IMG/VR virus record: IMGVR_UViG_3300018080_004265
Span: 62,001-126,000 of that record
DNA: 64,000 nt
Direction: 5' to 3' (one strand)
DNA from: a virus
Shown here: positions 26,003-32,913 of the stretch, piece by piece
How the letters are laid out: each line of letters begins with the position of its first letter
How positions within the stretch are numbered: the first letter of the stretch is position 1
Notes under the pieces: model-generated
Seen by the model: only the letters and a program-made list of their open reading frames with translations
Database searches by the model: none
What the model was told of the DNA's origin: nothing
Program-made: the position numbers and the translations under genes

Positions 26003-26515
26003 ATGGTAGAATCTAACCAAAGAATAAAACTTACAGACAATTTTAATTTTGAAGAGTATTTTGTAAGTAGTAACTATCCAGGACTTGCTGAAGATGCTTA
26101 CAAAGAAGTTTTAGATGATGATTTAATTCGTAGAAAACTTTCACATCATGCAACTCTTTGTGCACAGCCTATAAGAGATCATGTTGGAAGTTCTGTTTCT
26201 ATAACTAGTGGTTATAGAAGTAAAGAATTAAATGAAAAAATTGGAGGGTCATCTTCAAGCGACCATATGAAGGCATTGGCAGGAGACCTTGTGGTTGACA
26301 AATATTTAGGAAATACTGAAGAAATGAAAAAAGTTTTTCAGTGGGCAATTGACAACCTTTGTTATAGACAAATAATTTGGTATCCACAAGATGATGATAA
26401 ATTTATTCATACTTCAATAAATTGGCCTGGAGTTTCCTATAAACATGAAGCGCGGGTAAAATGGAACGGTGAGTATATGTTAGCAAAAGATTTTTTTAAG
26501 GGAGGTTATGTATAA
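26003..26515 (+). CDS. Endolysin: M15 peptidase (peptidoglycan-cleaving)
   Basis: 170 residues with ribosome site GAGGTGA. It carries the M15 family zinc motif 'SITSGYRSKELNEKIGGSSSSDHMKALAGDL' region (residues about 70-100) with the zinc ligands His and Asp in SDHMKALAGD, and a second His in the KFIHTSINW segment near residue 137. M15 peptidases cleave peptide cross-links of peptidoglycan, and phages use them for lysis. No signal peptide is visible, so release would depend on a holin. It directly precedes two small membrane proteins. Confidence 0.88.
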   Translation: MVESNQRIKLTDNFNFEEYFVSSNYPGLAEDAYKEVLDDDLIRRKLSHHATLCAQPIRDHVGSSVSITSGYRSKELNEKIGGSSSSDHMKALAGDLVVDKYLGNTEEMKKVFQWAIDNLCYRQIIWYPQDDDKFIHTSINWPGVSYKHEARVKWNGEYMLAKDFFKGGYV

Positions 26516-26700
26516 TGTGGGAGAAAATTAAAGAATGGGCAGGAATAATAGGTTCGATTTTGTTAATGATTCTAACATTGGGATTTTTCAAGAAGCAGGA
26601 GGATAAGAAAAATGTTGAAAAAAAGTCTAACGCGTCTGTTAATACTGCTGTTAATCGTAGCAAATCTGCAAGGCGCAAGCGTCTCAAAAACCCTTTATGA
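26515..26700 (+). CDS. Small single-pass membrane protein, holin or spanin candidate
   Basis: 61 residues. A hydrophobic helix spans about residues 9-25 (AGIIGSILLMILTLGFF), followed by a strongly basic tail (KSARRKRLKNPL). It overlaps the stop codon of the endolysin by one base, with GGAGG upstream. The topology suits a small holin, or the inner-membrane member of a spanin pair, because its 3' end overlaps in another frame the next exported protein. Neither is provable from sequence. Confidence 0.65.
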   Translation: MWEKIKEWAGIIGSILLMILTLGFFKKQEDKKNVEKKSNASVNTAVNRSKSARRKRLKNPL

Positions 26701-26977
26701 TGATACTATTGAACGATTGAAAGTTCGATATGGGTCAACTTATAATAGAAAAATAAATCCTCATTTTTTAGAGTATTCTTTAGTAACAGGAAATGTAGAA
26801 TATTCAGCATTAATAGATGAAGATTATGAGATCTTTATTGATACATTAATGCAAAGAATGCAGGATATTGAAATGGAAGATTTAGAACCAAAAAAAATTG
26901 AATGGTATGAATCAAAAGAATTTGGATTTGTAGTTGGAGTCTTGACGTCATATGCTATTTATAGCACTGTGAAATAA
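26612..26977 (+). CDS. Exported/membrane lysis-associated protein overlapping the previous gene out of frame
   Basis: 121 residues, ribosome site AGGAGG seven bases upstream of the ATG, although that lies inside the 26515 gene in another frame (89-base overlap). Residues 1-23 are a signal-peptide-like segment (KKSLTRLLILLLIVANLQGA), with no lipobox Cys. The last 17 residues form a short hydrophobic end (FGFVVGVLTSYAIYSTV). Overlap of a small membrane gene with an exported partner downstream of an endolysin recalls Rz/Rz1 spanins, but the missing lipid-attachment Cys argues for another type. Confidence 0.68.
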   Translation: MLKKSLTRLLILLLIVANLQGASVSKTLYDDTIERLKVRYGSTYNRKINPHFLEYSLVTGNVEYSALIDEDYEIFIDTLMQRMQDIEMEDLEPKKIEWYESKEFGFVVGVLTSYAIYSTVK

Positions 26978-27000
26978 AGTTCCTTCTATTATATATTAAC

Positions 27001-27026
27001 GGGGAGGTAGTGTAAATTACCTCCCT
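27001..27026 (+). terminator. Hairpin terminator ending the late operon
   Basis: A perfect 8-bp stem (GGGAGGTA / TACCTCCC), extendable by a G-T pair, with an 8-base loop, lies 24 bases after the last lysis gene. The following TTGTGGTGTCT is only moderately T-rich, so termination may be partial. It separates the late genes from the promoter at 27057. Confidence 0.7.
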
Positions 27027-27056
27027 TGTGGTGTCTATATGATCAGAAAATAGTTG

Positions 27057-27085
27057 TTTAAATCCTTTCATTTTTACAGTATAAT
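27057..27085 (+). promoter_or_regulatory. Promoter P1, sigma70-like (TTTAAA-17-TATAAT)
   Basis: TTTAAA at 27057-27062 and TATAAT at 27080-27085, exactly 17 bases apart, with ACAG directly before the -10 box. It lies between the late terminator and the first gene of the small-gene region, 30 bases before that gene's ATG. The same pattern recurs at 27385, 28645, 29926 and 31668. Confidence 0.82.
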
Positions 27086-27114
27086 ATACTAACAAATTAA
27101 GAAAGGAGATCACA

Positions 27115-27381
27115 ATGACAGAACAACAAGAAAAAGAGATAAAAGTATTTGGAACAACAATAGAACATATAGAAGATTCTATTCAAAATTTTGATGGTAA
27201 GATATCATTTGCATTTTCAGTATTAAGTGATTCTCAAGAACTTATAGGGATGGGTGATCATGAATCTGCGAGACAGCATATCAATATAGCAAAGTATCTT
27301 TTGGGTGATGTATTAGATGATGAAAAAGTTAAGAAATATGGTCCTGAATATTCAAGGTTATACGGGAGAGATAAAAAATAA
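27115..27381 (+). CDS. Unrecognised small protein
   Basis: 88 residues, ribosome site AAAGGAG, first gene behind promoter P1. Highly charged with Glu, Asp, Lys and His; helix-prone, soluble. Looks like a small helical phage protein, possibly an early host-interaction factor given its position, but no motif supports a function. Confidence 0.7.
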   Translation: MTEQQEKEIKVFGTTIEHIEDSIQNFDGKISFAFSVLSDSQELIGMGDHESARQHINIAKYLLGDVLDDEKVKKYGPEYSRLYGRDKK

Positions 27382-27384
27382 CAG

Positions 27385-27413
27385 TTTAAATTGGAAAGAA
27401 AGCACAGTATATT
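27385..27413 (+). promoter_or_regulatory. Promoter P2, sigma70-like (TTTAAA-17-TATATT)
   Basis: TTTAAA at 27385-27390 and TATATT at 27408-27413, 17-base spacer, with CACAG before the -10 box. It is 4 bases after the stop codon of the preceding gene and 26 bases before the next ATG. Confidence 0.8.
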
Positions 27414-27438
27414 AAAGTAACAAAAAAAGGAGAGAACA

Positions 27439-27678
27439 ATGAGAAAAGGAATAGCACATTTATATTGGCCAGGGTTAAGTAGATGTGGAAATAAAAGAGG
27501 ATATGATGTTGAATGTGAGATACTTAATTTTAAAAAATCTGGTTACGGAGAAGGCGGAAGAAATTATTATGGTGATCGTTATCTTATTAAGTACAAACCG
27601 AAGACACATAGCACAAAAAATGGATATAGGAAACAATGGGTAGATACAAATCAAGTAAAAGAAATAAAGGAGATATAA
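27439..27678 (+). CDS. Unrecognised small basic protein
   Basis: 79 residues behind promoter P2, ribosome site AAGGAGAG. Gly/Tyr/Lys-rich, basic, with 'GYGEGGRNYYGDRYLI' in the centre. Probably nucleic-acid or protein binding by charge alone; not recognised. Confidence 0.68.
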   Translation: MRKGIAHLYWPGLSRCGNKRGYDVECEILNFKKSGYGEGGRNYYGDRYLIKYKPKTHSTKNGYRKQWVDTNQVKEIKEI

Positions 27679-27679
27679 A

Positions 27680-27850
27680 ATGAAAGTACTACATGTAAAT
27701 ATTGGATCAAGGAAAGCAACGAAAAGGTTTGATGATAGTGTAAGCGATGAAGCGATTATGAAGGAACTTAATGAATTAATAGAAAAAGATTCTTGGGTAA
27801 GTTATGATGGTAATAGATTATTCAATGGAACTTTAATAACAAAGGAGTAA
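27680..27850 (+). CDS. Unrecognised small protein
   Basis: 56 residues; the ATG overlaps the region right after the previous TAA, with AAGGAG eight bases upstream. Alternating basic and acidic halves; no Cys or membrane segment. Expression is supported by the ribosome site and tight spacing on both sides. Confidence 0.62.
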   Translation: MKVLHVNIGSRKATKRFDDSVSDEAIMKELNELIEKDSWVSYDGNRLFNGTLITKE

Positions 27851-27854
27851 AACA

Positions 27855-28433
27855 ATGAAGAAAGTAAAAGTATTAGATTTAGAACAAGCAGTAGCACAAG
27901 TTTTGGATTGCAGAATGAATCACAGAGCTATGTATCCAGGAGAAAAAATATCTAAATTAATAGAATATATGTTAGATGGTAAAGATAAAACTTTAAAAAC
28001 TTTGAAAGAAAAAAAGAAAGAAGATGAACAAGATTTTAATTATTATTATGGCGAAGATTTTCTCGACAAATTAGAGACATTTTTTGATGTTTACGAAAAT
28101 AGAAAAGTACTGAGTGGGAATAACGAGTTTGATATAGTTATTTCTAATTATCAATCTTTTAACTATGGGAATTATCAAGAACTTAAAAAAGCTAATTTGC
28201 TTTATTTAATTAGAGAATTTGATGATTATTTTAGAGGGGATATTAAGAAAATTTATAAAGTGTATACTAAATGGACTATAATTGAAACTTATAAAGATGA
28301 TGAAGGAAAAAAGTTTTATAGTACAGAATATACTTCTAATTGTTTTGATAATTTCGAAGATGCTTTATTTTATGCAATGAATGAGCATCAAGCTGAAGCG
28401 ATGGGAATACTTTATAAAGCAAAGGAGGTATAG
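27855..28433 (+). CDS. Unrecognised protein
   Basis: 192 residues, ribosome site AAAGGAG. Rich in Lys, Glu, Tyr and Phe; helix-rich with an internal Tyr stretch (NYYYGEDF). No catalytic motif or membrane segment is apparent. It is the largest gene of its little operon, so it may be the functional core of the P2 transcript. Confidence 0.72.
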   Translation: MKKVKVLDLEQAVAQVLDCRMNHRAMYPGEKISKLIEYMLDGKDKTLKTLKEKKKEDEQDFNYYYGEDFLDKLETFFDVYENRKVLSGNNEFDIVISNYQSFNYGNYQELKKANLLYLIREFDDYFRGDIKKIYKVYTKWTIIETYKDDEGKKFYSTEYTSNCFDNFEDALFYAMNEHQAEAMGILYKAKEV

Positions 28434-28435
28434 TT

Positions 28436-28636
28436 ATGAGAAAGTCGGCAGCTGAAGCGATAGCAAATCATTTTATGATGGAGGTAAAGTTGGCATCAGG
28501 AAGAGTAGAAGAGTGGTATAAAACAGCAACTCCCGCGGCAAAGTCAAAAGCACGAGATAGATTAGCACAATTATCAATTGAATTACATAAGTTAGCAGCA
28601 TACTTAAAAGATCATGACATAAGAGATCGTAAATAA
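28436..28636 (+). CDS. Unrecognised small helical protein
   Basis: 66 residues, ribosome site AAGGAGG. Ala/Lys/Glu-rich with predicted helices (AAEAIANHFMMEVK and AKSKARDRLAQLS). Compact, possibly DNA-binding by charge, but unproven. Confidence 0.66.
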   Translation: MRKSAAEAIANHFMMEVKLASGRVEEWYKTATPAAKSKARDRLAQLSIELHKLAAYLKDHDIRDRK

Positions 28637-28644
28637 AATAGTTA

Positions 28645-28673
28645 TTTAAGTTGAAAGAAATTTACAGTATATT
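28645..28673 (+). promoter_or_regulatory. Promoter P3, sigma70-like (TTTAAG-17-TATATT)
   Basis: TTTAAG at 28645-28650 and TATATT at 28668-28673 with a 17-base spacer and ACAG before the -10 box. The flank TAGTTATTT matches promoter P7 at 35614. Confidence 0.75.
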
Positions 28674-28699
28674 TAAATATCAAATAATAGGAGAATAAA

Positions 28700-28837
28700 A
28701 TGTCAAGAACAATGGAATTATTAGATCAAATGAAATACTATTGTATTGATTTAAAAATAAGAGATGAAAGAACAGTAGCAAGTTTTATAAGGAAAATAAA
28801 ACGAGCTGCAAAAAAGGAAATCAAAAATGTTAATTAG
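28700..28837 (+). CDS. Unrecognised small basic protein
   Basis: 45 residues behind promoter P3, ribosome site AGGAG. Contains Lys/Arg clusters (FIRKIKRAAKKEIK) and a single Cys. It overlaps the next ATG by 11 bases in another frame, a coupling arrangement. No family recognised. Confidence 0.6.
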   Translation: MSRTMELLDQMKYYCIDLKIRDERTVASFIRKIKRAAKKEIKNVN

Positions 28838-29039
28838 TGCAAGATGTAAATGCGGGAATGATAATAAAAATAATTTTTTTGAATATGAAGGATCTCTTGG
28901 ATATGAAGCAATAATTTGTAAAGAATGTTGTGGATATTTTGATAATGATGGAGAACATGAGGCTGATGAATGGAGCAAAGAATTTGTTAAAAATAGAAAA
29001 AAATATGAAGGGAGTAAAGACAATGAAAAAGCAAAGTAA
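28827..29039 (+). CDS. Small Cys-rich, probable zinc-binding protein
   Basis: 70 residues. CKCG near residue 8 and CKECCG near residue 32 form a probable zinc ribbon, followed by an acidic segment and a Lys-rich tail. It overlaps the previous gene and extends into the next one's start. Function unknown. Confidence 0.65.
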   Translation: MLISARCKCGNDNKNNFFEYEGSLGYEAIICKECCGYFDNDGEHEADEWSKEFVKNRKKYEGSKDNEKAK

Positions 29040-29586
29040 AAATTATACAGCAAAGGATATTCCAGTTTTAAAAGAACAAAAAAAAGAAATGAAAAAACAA
29101 GCTCAAGAAACGAGGAATAAGATAAGAAAACTTGAAAAGAAAGTAGAAAAACTTGAAGAGAAAGCTGATAGTTTTGATGAAAAAGCAGAAAAAATACAAA
29201 ATCTTATAGGGCAATTAAGGATTGGCGAAAGTGATGTAATTGTTGGCGATGTAGTAGCTTATATTGTAAATGATAAAGTTCGTTATGGTGTTGTTGAAAG
29301 TATAGCTTTCGATCCTTACGATAAAAAAATAGAATACAAAGTAGTTAGAATTAAGGTGAATATGGATATTCGCTACAATAATAACTCATATGATAATTAT
29401 GAGAATTTAAATCGTAAGGATTTTAAACGTTATATGACAGCTAGGCAACGCGATGAACATCTGCGAAAAATGGAAGTTGAGGAACGGGAAAAGAAATTAA
29501 CTAAGCAGGAAAGAGCTCAAAAGAAATTTGATAATATTAAAGAAGCTAAAGATATGCCAGTTGAAATAAAGGATGAGGCTATCTAA
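29023..29586 (+). CDS. Unrecognised coiled-coil protein
   Basis: 187 residues from the ATG at 29023, preceded by GGGAG; an in-frame ATG at 28930 lies inside the preceding gene without a ribosome site and was not used. Residues about 15-70 form a strong coiled coil (KKMKKQAQETRNKIRKLEK pattern). The centre is a beta-rich SH3-like segment (VIVGDVVAYIVNDKVRYGVV) and the C-terminus a second helix. It may be an RNA or DNA-associated structural protein; no family recognised. Confidence 0.7.
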   Translation: MKKQSKNYTAKDIPVLKEQKKEMKKQAQETRNKIRKLEKKVEKLEEKADSFDEKAEKIQNLIGQLRIGESDVIVGDVVAYIVNDKVRYGVVESIAFDPYDKKIEYKVVRIKVNMDIRYNNNSYDNYENLNRKDFKRYMTARQRDEHLRKMEVEEREKKLTKQERAQKKFDNIKEAKDMPVEIKDEAI

Positions 29587-29618
29587 AGCCAATATTACAG
29601 ACACAGGGGGGGTGTGAG

Positions 29619-29762
29619 ATGATCATAATCAGGAGTTTATTAATAGTTTCATTAGCTTGGTTTGTTTACATTATATATAAAAAGCCTGTTAAATTAAGTT
29701 ATCTGATTGCGAGATGGTCGATTGTTGGAATACTGAGTGGATTATTAGTAAGTACATTTTAA
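29619..29762 (+). CDS. Small membrane protein
   Basis: 47 residues with two hydrophobic stretches, about 2-20 (LLIVSLAWFVYIIY) and 29-46 (ARWSIVGILSGLLVST), and a GGGGGG ribosome site nine bases upstream. A tiny two-pass membrane protein of a type common in phage early regions; function unknown. Confidence 0.6.
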   Translation: MIIIRSLLIVSLAWFVYIIYKKPVKLSYLIARWSIVGILSGLLVSTF

Positions 29763-29784
29763 GGAGCGGGAAAGGGGTAAAGTC

Positions 29785-29925
29785 ATGAAAAGTTATACAC
29801 CAGTTATGATCAAGATCGCAGAAAAGTTAGGAAGAAGTCTGAGTAATATTAGAAAAACAAAGCAATTTGATTATGTAATGAAATTTGATTTTGTTGATAT
29901 TAATGTAAAGTACGCACTTAATTAG
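29785..29925 (+). CDS. Unrecognised small protein
   Basis: 46 residues, ribosome site AAAGGGG. Basic N-terminal half with 'IKIAEKLGRSLSNIRKT' that could form a helix-turn-helix-like pair, and a hydrophobic C-terminal strand pattern. Its TAG stop is part of promoter P4. A small regulator is possible but unproven. Confidence 0.58.
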   Translation: MKSYTPVMIKIAEKLGRSLSNIRKTKQFDYVMKFDFVDINVKYALN

Positions 29926-29954
29926 TTTAAATTTTAATTTTTTTGCAGTATATT
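29926..29954 (+). promoter_or_regulatory. Promoter P4, sigma70-like (TTTAAA-17-TATATT)
   Basis: TTTAAA at 29926-29931, directly following the TAG stop codon of the preceding gene, and TATATT at 29949-29954 with a 17-base spacer and GCAG before the -10 box. Confidence 0.78.
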
Positions 29955-29972
29955 AATGAAGAGGTAAAAACA

Positions 29973-30038
29973 ATGATTTATGAAGAAAAAGAAATTGATG
30001 AATATAATGAAGAAGAATTGAAAGCAATTTTTGGATAA
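29973..30038 (+). CDS. Very short acidic peptide gene
   Basis: 21 residues starting 18 bases after the promoter P4 -10 box with GAGG as ribosome site. Thirteen of the residues are Glu, Asp, Tyr or Asn; it ends in an 'AIFG' hydrophobic tail. It resembles the other 21-residue acidic gene at 30704. Either a leader peptide or a small regulator; its length makes it tentative. Confidence 0.45.
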   Translation: MIYEEKEIDEYNEEELKAIFG

Positions 30039-30049
30039 AGGAAAGTAAA

Positions 30050-30307
30050 ATGATAAAAGAAAAATATGAAAAAATAACTGGAAAAGAGCTTCCTATAAAA
30101 TCAAAGATGGAACCATATATTTCTTCAATAAAATTAACTCTTGATCAATTTTATAAAATACATAAAGGATTCACGGGTTGTGGATGGGGAAGAGTAATAA
30201 ATTTACCTTGTGATTATTATTGTACAAAAAATGAAAACGAATTAATTGAAGTATATGGTACAAGAAATTTAGGACATAAAACTGATATTTTTTTACTTAC
30301 AAAATAA
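30050..30307 (+). CDS. Unrecognised small protein
   Basis: 85 residues, ribosome site AAAGGAAAG. Mixed charge with a central CGWGRVINLPCDYYC segment holding three Cys and a Trp, possibly metal-binding or disulfide-forming. Function unknown. Confidence 0.66.
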   Translation: MIKEKYEKITGKELPIKSKMEPYISSIKLTLDQFYKIHKGFTGCGWGRVINLPCDYYCTKNENELIEVYGTRNLGHKTDIFLLTK

Positions 30308-30318
30308 AGGAGAGTAAA

Positions 30319-30690
30319 ATGAGTACGCGAGCAAATATAATAATTAAAGATGAATATGAAGAATTAATTTTTTATAGACATTCTGATGGATATCCCGAAG
30401 GAACAATGCCAACATTAAAGAAATTTCTTAATCTTGTTAAAAGTGGAAAAATAAGAGATGATGCAAGTCAAGCGGCTGGATGGTTAATAATAATTGGACA
30501 TGAAGAATATTTAAAAGATTTTAGAGGAGAGACTAAACCATTTGGGACAAAATTATTTAATAGTGAAAATGATAGACTTTCTGATTGGAAGGTTGGAGCA
30601 TATGAACCAACTTCTCAAATTCATGGTGATATTGAATATCTTTATACGGTTGATCTTGAAAAGAAAGAAATAACCTATAAAAAAGTTTAA
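30319..30690 (+). CDS. Conserved 'MSTRANI' phage protein
   Basis: 123 residues, ribosome site AAAGGAG. The opening MSTRANIIIKDEYEELIFYR HSDGYPEG pattern is one I associate with a widespread small phage/bacterial protein of unknown role ('MSTRANI' start followed by 'YRHxDGYPE'). The centre has AAGWLIIIGHEEY, the end an acidic beta segment. Family recognised by pattern only, biochemical role unknown. Confidence 0.72.
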   Translation: MSTRANIIIKDEYEELIFYRHSDGYPEGTMPTLKKFLNLVKSGKIRDDASQAAGWLIIIGHEEYLKDFRGETKPFGTKLFNSENDRLSDWKVGAYEPTSQIHGDIEYLYTVDLEKKEITYKKV

Positions 30691-30703
30691 AGGAGGGATA
30701 AAT

Positions 30704-30769
30704 ATGAATGAAGATGTCGAATTACATGATATTGAAATTGAAAGCTTAACCCTATTTGATATTTTATAA
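30704..30769 (+). CDS. Very short acidic peptide gene
   Basis: 21 residues behind a full AAGGAGG ribosome site. Acidic N-terminus (NEDVELHDIEIES) and hydrophobic end (LTLFDIL). Its stop codon abuts the -35 box of promoter P6. Comparable in size, charge and shape to the 29973 peptide. Small but well-equipped for translation. Confidence 0.5.
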   Translation: MNEDVELHDIEIESLTLFDIL

Positions 30770-30798
30770 TTGTACTTTCCCGATAAAAGTGTTATAAT
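30770..30798 (+). promoter_or_regulatory. Promoter P6, sigma70-like (TTGTAC-17-TATAAT)
   Basis: TTGTAC at 30770-30775 and TATAAT at 30793-30798, 17-base spacer. Unlike the others its -35 box is closer to the TTGACA consensus and lacks the AGTTTAAA flank. It stands 23 bases upstream of the ATG at 30821. Confidence 0.75.
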
Positions 30799-30820
30799 AT
30801 CAAGCAAAGGGGGGATGGCA

Positions 30821-31075
30821 ATGAGACTAAACAAAGAGCAGTTGAAGATCATTGAAGAAGATATGTTAGAGATTGAAGAACCGCCATGTACAAAAGGAGG
30901 GAAATGTGAATATTTTGATAAGTGTAGTAATGAGGCTTTAGCATGTTTAAAATTTGTAGCATATGTTGCCAATAAAAAATTAGAGCAATATAAAATATAT
31001 CAAAGAAAAGGGGAGGATGTGGTTAGAACACCAACAAGAAAATTATATTTAAAAATGGTTTCAAATGAAGATTAA
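30821..31075 (+). CDS. Small Cys-rich protein
   Basis: 84 residues from the ATG at 30821, which sits at good distance from GGGGGG; the ATG at 30815 is too close to it, and the longer TTG-started frame overlaps promoter P6. Residues about 20-42 hold Cys spaced PPCTKGGKC, FDKCSNEALAC, a four-Cys metal-site candidate. Rest is helical with a basic C-terminal half. Function unknown. Confidence 0.7.
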   Translation: MRLNKEQLKIIEEDMLEIEEPPCTKGGKCEYFDKCSNEALACLKFVAYVANKKLEQYKIYQRKGEDVVRTPTRKLYLKMVSNED

Positions 31076-31087
31076 ATGGGGGTATTT

Positions 31088-31249
31088 ATGAAAATGTTAA
31101 GAGGGATTGTAAGAGTGCGGCGAAGATGGTGGGAACAAGTTTTATATTTTTTTAAGATCATAAACCGTTTTAATTATAAATATGAAACATTAGTTTTTTA
31201 TGAAGGAGATCTTATAAATGTCGGTTATTGTGAAACAAAAAGAATCTAA
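31088..31249 (+). CDS. Unrecognised small basic protein
   Basis: 53 residues, ribosome site GGGGG. The N-terminus is very basic and aromatic (RGIVRVRRRWWEQVLYFFKI), suggesting membrane or nucleic-acid association. It overlaps the next gene by 32 bases in another frame; the next gene's ribosome site lies inside it. Real expression is plausible but not certain. Confidence 0.5.
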   Translation: MKMLRGIVRVRRRWWEQVLYFFKIINRFNYKYETLVFYEGDLINVGYCETKRI

Positions 31250-31406
31250 TAAAACACGTGATATATTTGCTAAAAGTATACAACAATACAAAGTTGCGAG
31301 ATCATTCGCAAAAAGTCCTCATGAAATATTAGTAGCAACAACATATAGACAAACAATTCTATTATTAATGAAGAAATTTAAAAAAGCTGGATTATTAAAG
31401 AAATGA
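31218..31406 (+). CDS. Unrecognised small helical protein
   Basis: 62 residues, strong AAGGAGAT ribosome site. Lys/Ala/Ser-rich, predicted three helices (ESNKTRDIFAKSIQQYKVAR, TYRQTILLLMKKFKKAGL). Probably a compact helical protein; no family recognised. Confidence 0.66.
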   Translation: MSVIVKQKESNKTRDIFAKSIQQYKVARSFAKSPHEILVATTYRQTILLLMKKFKKAGLLKK

Positions 31407-31501
31407 AAAAATATTCAGTGCAACTTTTAAAAAGGTGTACTAAAAAAACATTAATAAATATTGTTTTGAAATTACAAAAGAAAGGAGATTGTGATGGCTG
31501 A
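31403..31501 (+). CDS. Tiny basic peptide gene (tentative)
   Basis: 32 residues, starting in an ATGA overlap with the preceding gene and running into the ribosome site of the next. It is Lys-rich with two Cys and a central hydrophobic stretch (KTLINIVLKLQKKG). There is no ribosome site of its own, so coupling would be needed. Weak candidate. Confidence 0.35.
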   Translation: MKKYSVQLLKRCTKKTLINIVLKLQKKGDCDG

Positions 31502-31667
31502 TTATATAAAAAATCCGGCCATAAGAGAGATTACAAAAGATATGCGCAAAAAGCCATGTAAGATTTGTGGTAAAGTAAAATTGATCCATAAATATGATGC
31601 TTTTTGTAAGCGATGTAAATCTGCGGCAAATAGAATAAGTCGTGCAAATTCAAGTATATTTTACTAG
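31494..31667 (+). CDS. Small zinc-ribbon protein
   Basis: 57 residues, ribosome site AAAGGAGA. CKICG near residue 22 and CKRC near residue 39 make a two-knuckle zinc ribbon in a strongly basic protein, suggesting nucleic-acid binding. Its TAG stop codon is shared with promoter P5. Confidence 0.68.
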   Translation: MADYIKNPAIREITKDMRKKPCKICGKVKLIHKYDAFCKRCKSAANRISRANSSIFY

Positions 31668-31696
31668 TTTAAATTGCCCATAATTTACAGTATAAT
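31668..31696 (+). promoter_or_regulatory. Promoter P5, sigma70-like (TTTAAA-17-TATAAT)
   Basis: TTTAAA at 31668-31673, immediately after the TAG stop of the zinc-ribbon gene, and TATAAT at 31691-31696, 17-base spacer, with ACAG before the -10 box. It drives the DUF932-like gene, whose ATG is 29 bases on. Confidence 0.85.
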
Positions 31697-31724
31697 AAGA
31701 TATCAAATTAAGGGAGGGATTTAA

Positions 31725-32510
31725 ATGGCTGAAATAAGATTTTTATCAAAGGGAGATATAAGGAAGGTGGCACCAGCAGTTTTATCACATAATGCTGCTG
31801 ATTATGTTTCAAGTAAATATTCTTTTGTTCCTACTGATACAATTATTGATACATTAAATAAAGAAGGATGGGGAGTTACTAGTGTAACTCAATCTAAACC
31901 TCTTAAGAAATATGTAGAACGTACAATGGTACAAAAACATATTGTAAGATTCAGAAATAAGGATGTTGATATTGAAGATAAAGAATATATACCTGAAATA
32001 GTATTAGTAAATTCTCATGATCGAACAAAGAAATTTATGTTCTATGCAGGAATATTTAGGCTTGTATGCGAAAATGGATTAATAGTAGCAACATCAACAC
32101 TCGAAAGATTTGAACTGATTCATAAAAGCATTGAAAAAAATGAACTGCTTGGCGCGATCGAAAAGGTAATAAAAAGACTGAATTTAGTTACTGGAAAAAT
32201 TGATGAGATGAAAAAAGTAACATTGAGTCCTCAACAGCAATTAGCATTTGCAAAGAAAGCATTTGAAGTTAAATATGGACATTGTGTAACTCCATTACAG
32301 TCAAAGCAGCTTTTAGAAATTCGCAGGCCAGAAGATAATAAGAACGATCTTTGGACAAAATTCAATGTTATTCAAGAAAATGTTATGAAAGGCGGGATTG
32401 TTGGTAATAAAGAGAATGGTCGAAAAATAACAGCAAAGCCAATTACTAATGTTTTACGTATAGTAAAAGTAAATGAGAAACTTTGGGAATTAGCTGAATC
32501 ATATGCATAA
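31725..32510 (+). CDS. DUF932-like phage/plasmid protein
   Basis: 261 residues, ribosome site AGGGAGG. Residues about 60-130 carry RNKDVDIEDKEYIPEIVLVNSHDRTKKF then 'YAGIFRLVCENGLIV', the 'hD....yr.....G.fRlvCsNGlv' pattern of DUF932 proteins common in phages and plasmids. The C-terminal half has a Lys/Gln-rich helical region and an ending of 'LWTKFNVIQENVMKGG', also typical. Biochemical role is not established; members are near replication genes. Confidence 0.8.
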   Translation: MAEIRFLSKGDIRKVAPAVLSHNAADYVSSKYSFVPTDTIIDTLNKEGWGVTSVTQSKPLKKYVERTMVQKHIVRFRNKDVDIEDKEYIPEIVLVNSHDRTKKFMFYAGIFRLVCENGLIVATSTLERFELIHKSIEKNELLGAIEKVIKRLNLVTGKIDEMKKVTLSPQQQLAFAKKAFEVKYGHCVTPLQSKQLLEIRRPEDNKNDLWTKFNVIQENVMKGGIVGNKENGRKITAKPITNVLRIVKVNEKLWELAESYA

Positions 32511-32527
32511 ATAAAGGAGTGATAAAC

Positions 32528-32908
32528 ATGGGAAAAGTAAAGAAATACTATCAACTGAAACTTCAGGAAGATAAGATCAAAACAGAAAAGAATGAGATCC
32601 GCAAAGAACTTATATCTGAGATCAAAAAGCTTCCAGGCAAAAATGAAGATAAATTTTTAATGGAAGATAATTTAAAAGCTGAAATTACTTATAAGCGTTC
32701 TACAGTTTATGATAATCCAACTGAAACAAAGAAATATTTTGAAAAACTTGGATTAGGTGAATTAGTCAATGTAGAAATTAAATTTGATAATAAAAAAATA
32801 GATGAACTTATTAAAAAAGGTAAGCTTAATAAAAAGGAAATAGACAAGATGCGTACAGTATCATGGACAAGTCCAACTTTATTTGTAGATGTGGTGGAGA
32901 AAGGATAA
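32528..32908 (+). CDS. Unrecognised coiled-coil protein
   Basis: 126 residues from the ATG at 32528, preceded by AAAGGAG; an upstream in-frame GTG overlaps that ribosome site and was not used. The first 45 residues are a Lys/Glu coiled coil, and the C-terminal half ends TSPTLFVDVVEK. A host-nuclease-inhibitor (Gam-like) fold is conceivable because of size and charged coiled coil, but no signature is present. Confidence 0.66.
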   Translation: MGKVKKYYQLKLQEDKIKTEKNEIRKELISEIKKLPGKNEDKFLMEDNLKAEITYKRSTVYDNPTETKKYFEKLGLGELVNVEIKFDNKKIDELIKKGKLNKKEIDKMRTVSWTSPTLFVDVVEKG

Positions 32909-32913
32909 GATTA

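Noticed and set aside
28751-29053. Open frames on the minus strand across the window
   Set aside because: They all lie opposite convincing + strand genes, lack ribosome sites and have Phe/Leu/Ser-heavy compositions produced by reading AT-rich genes backwards.
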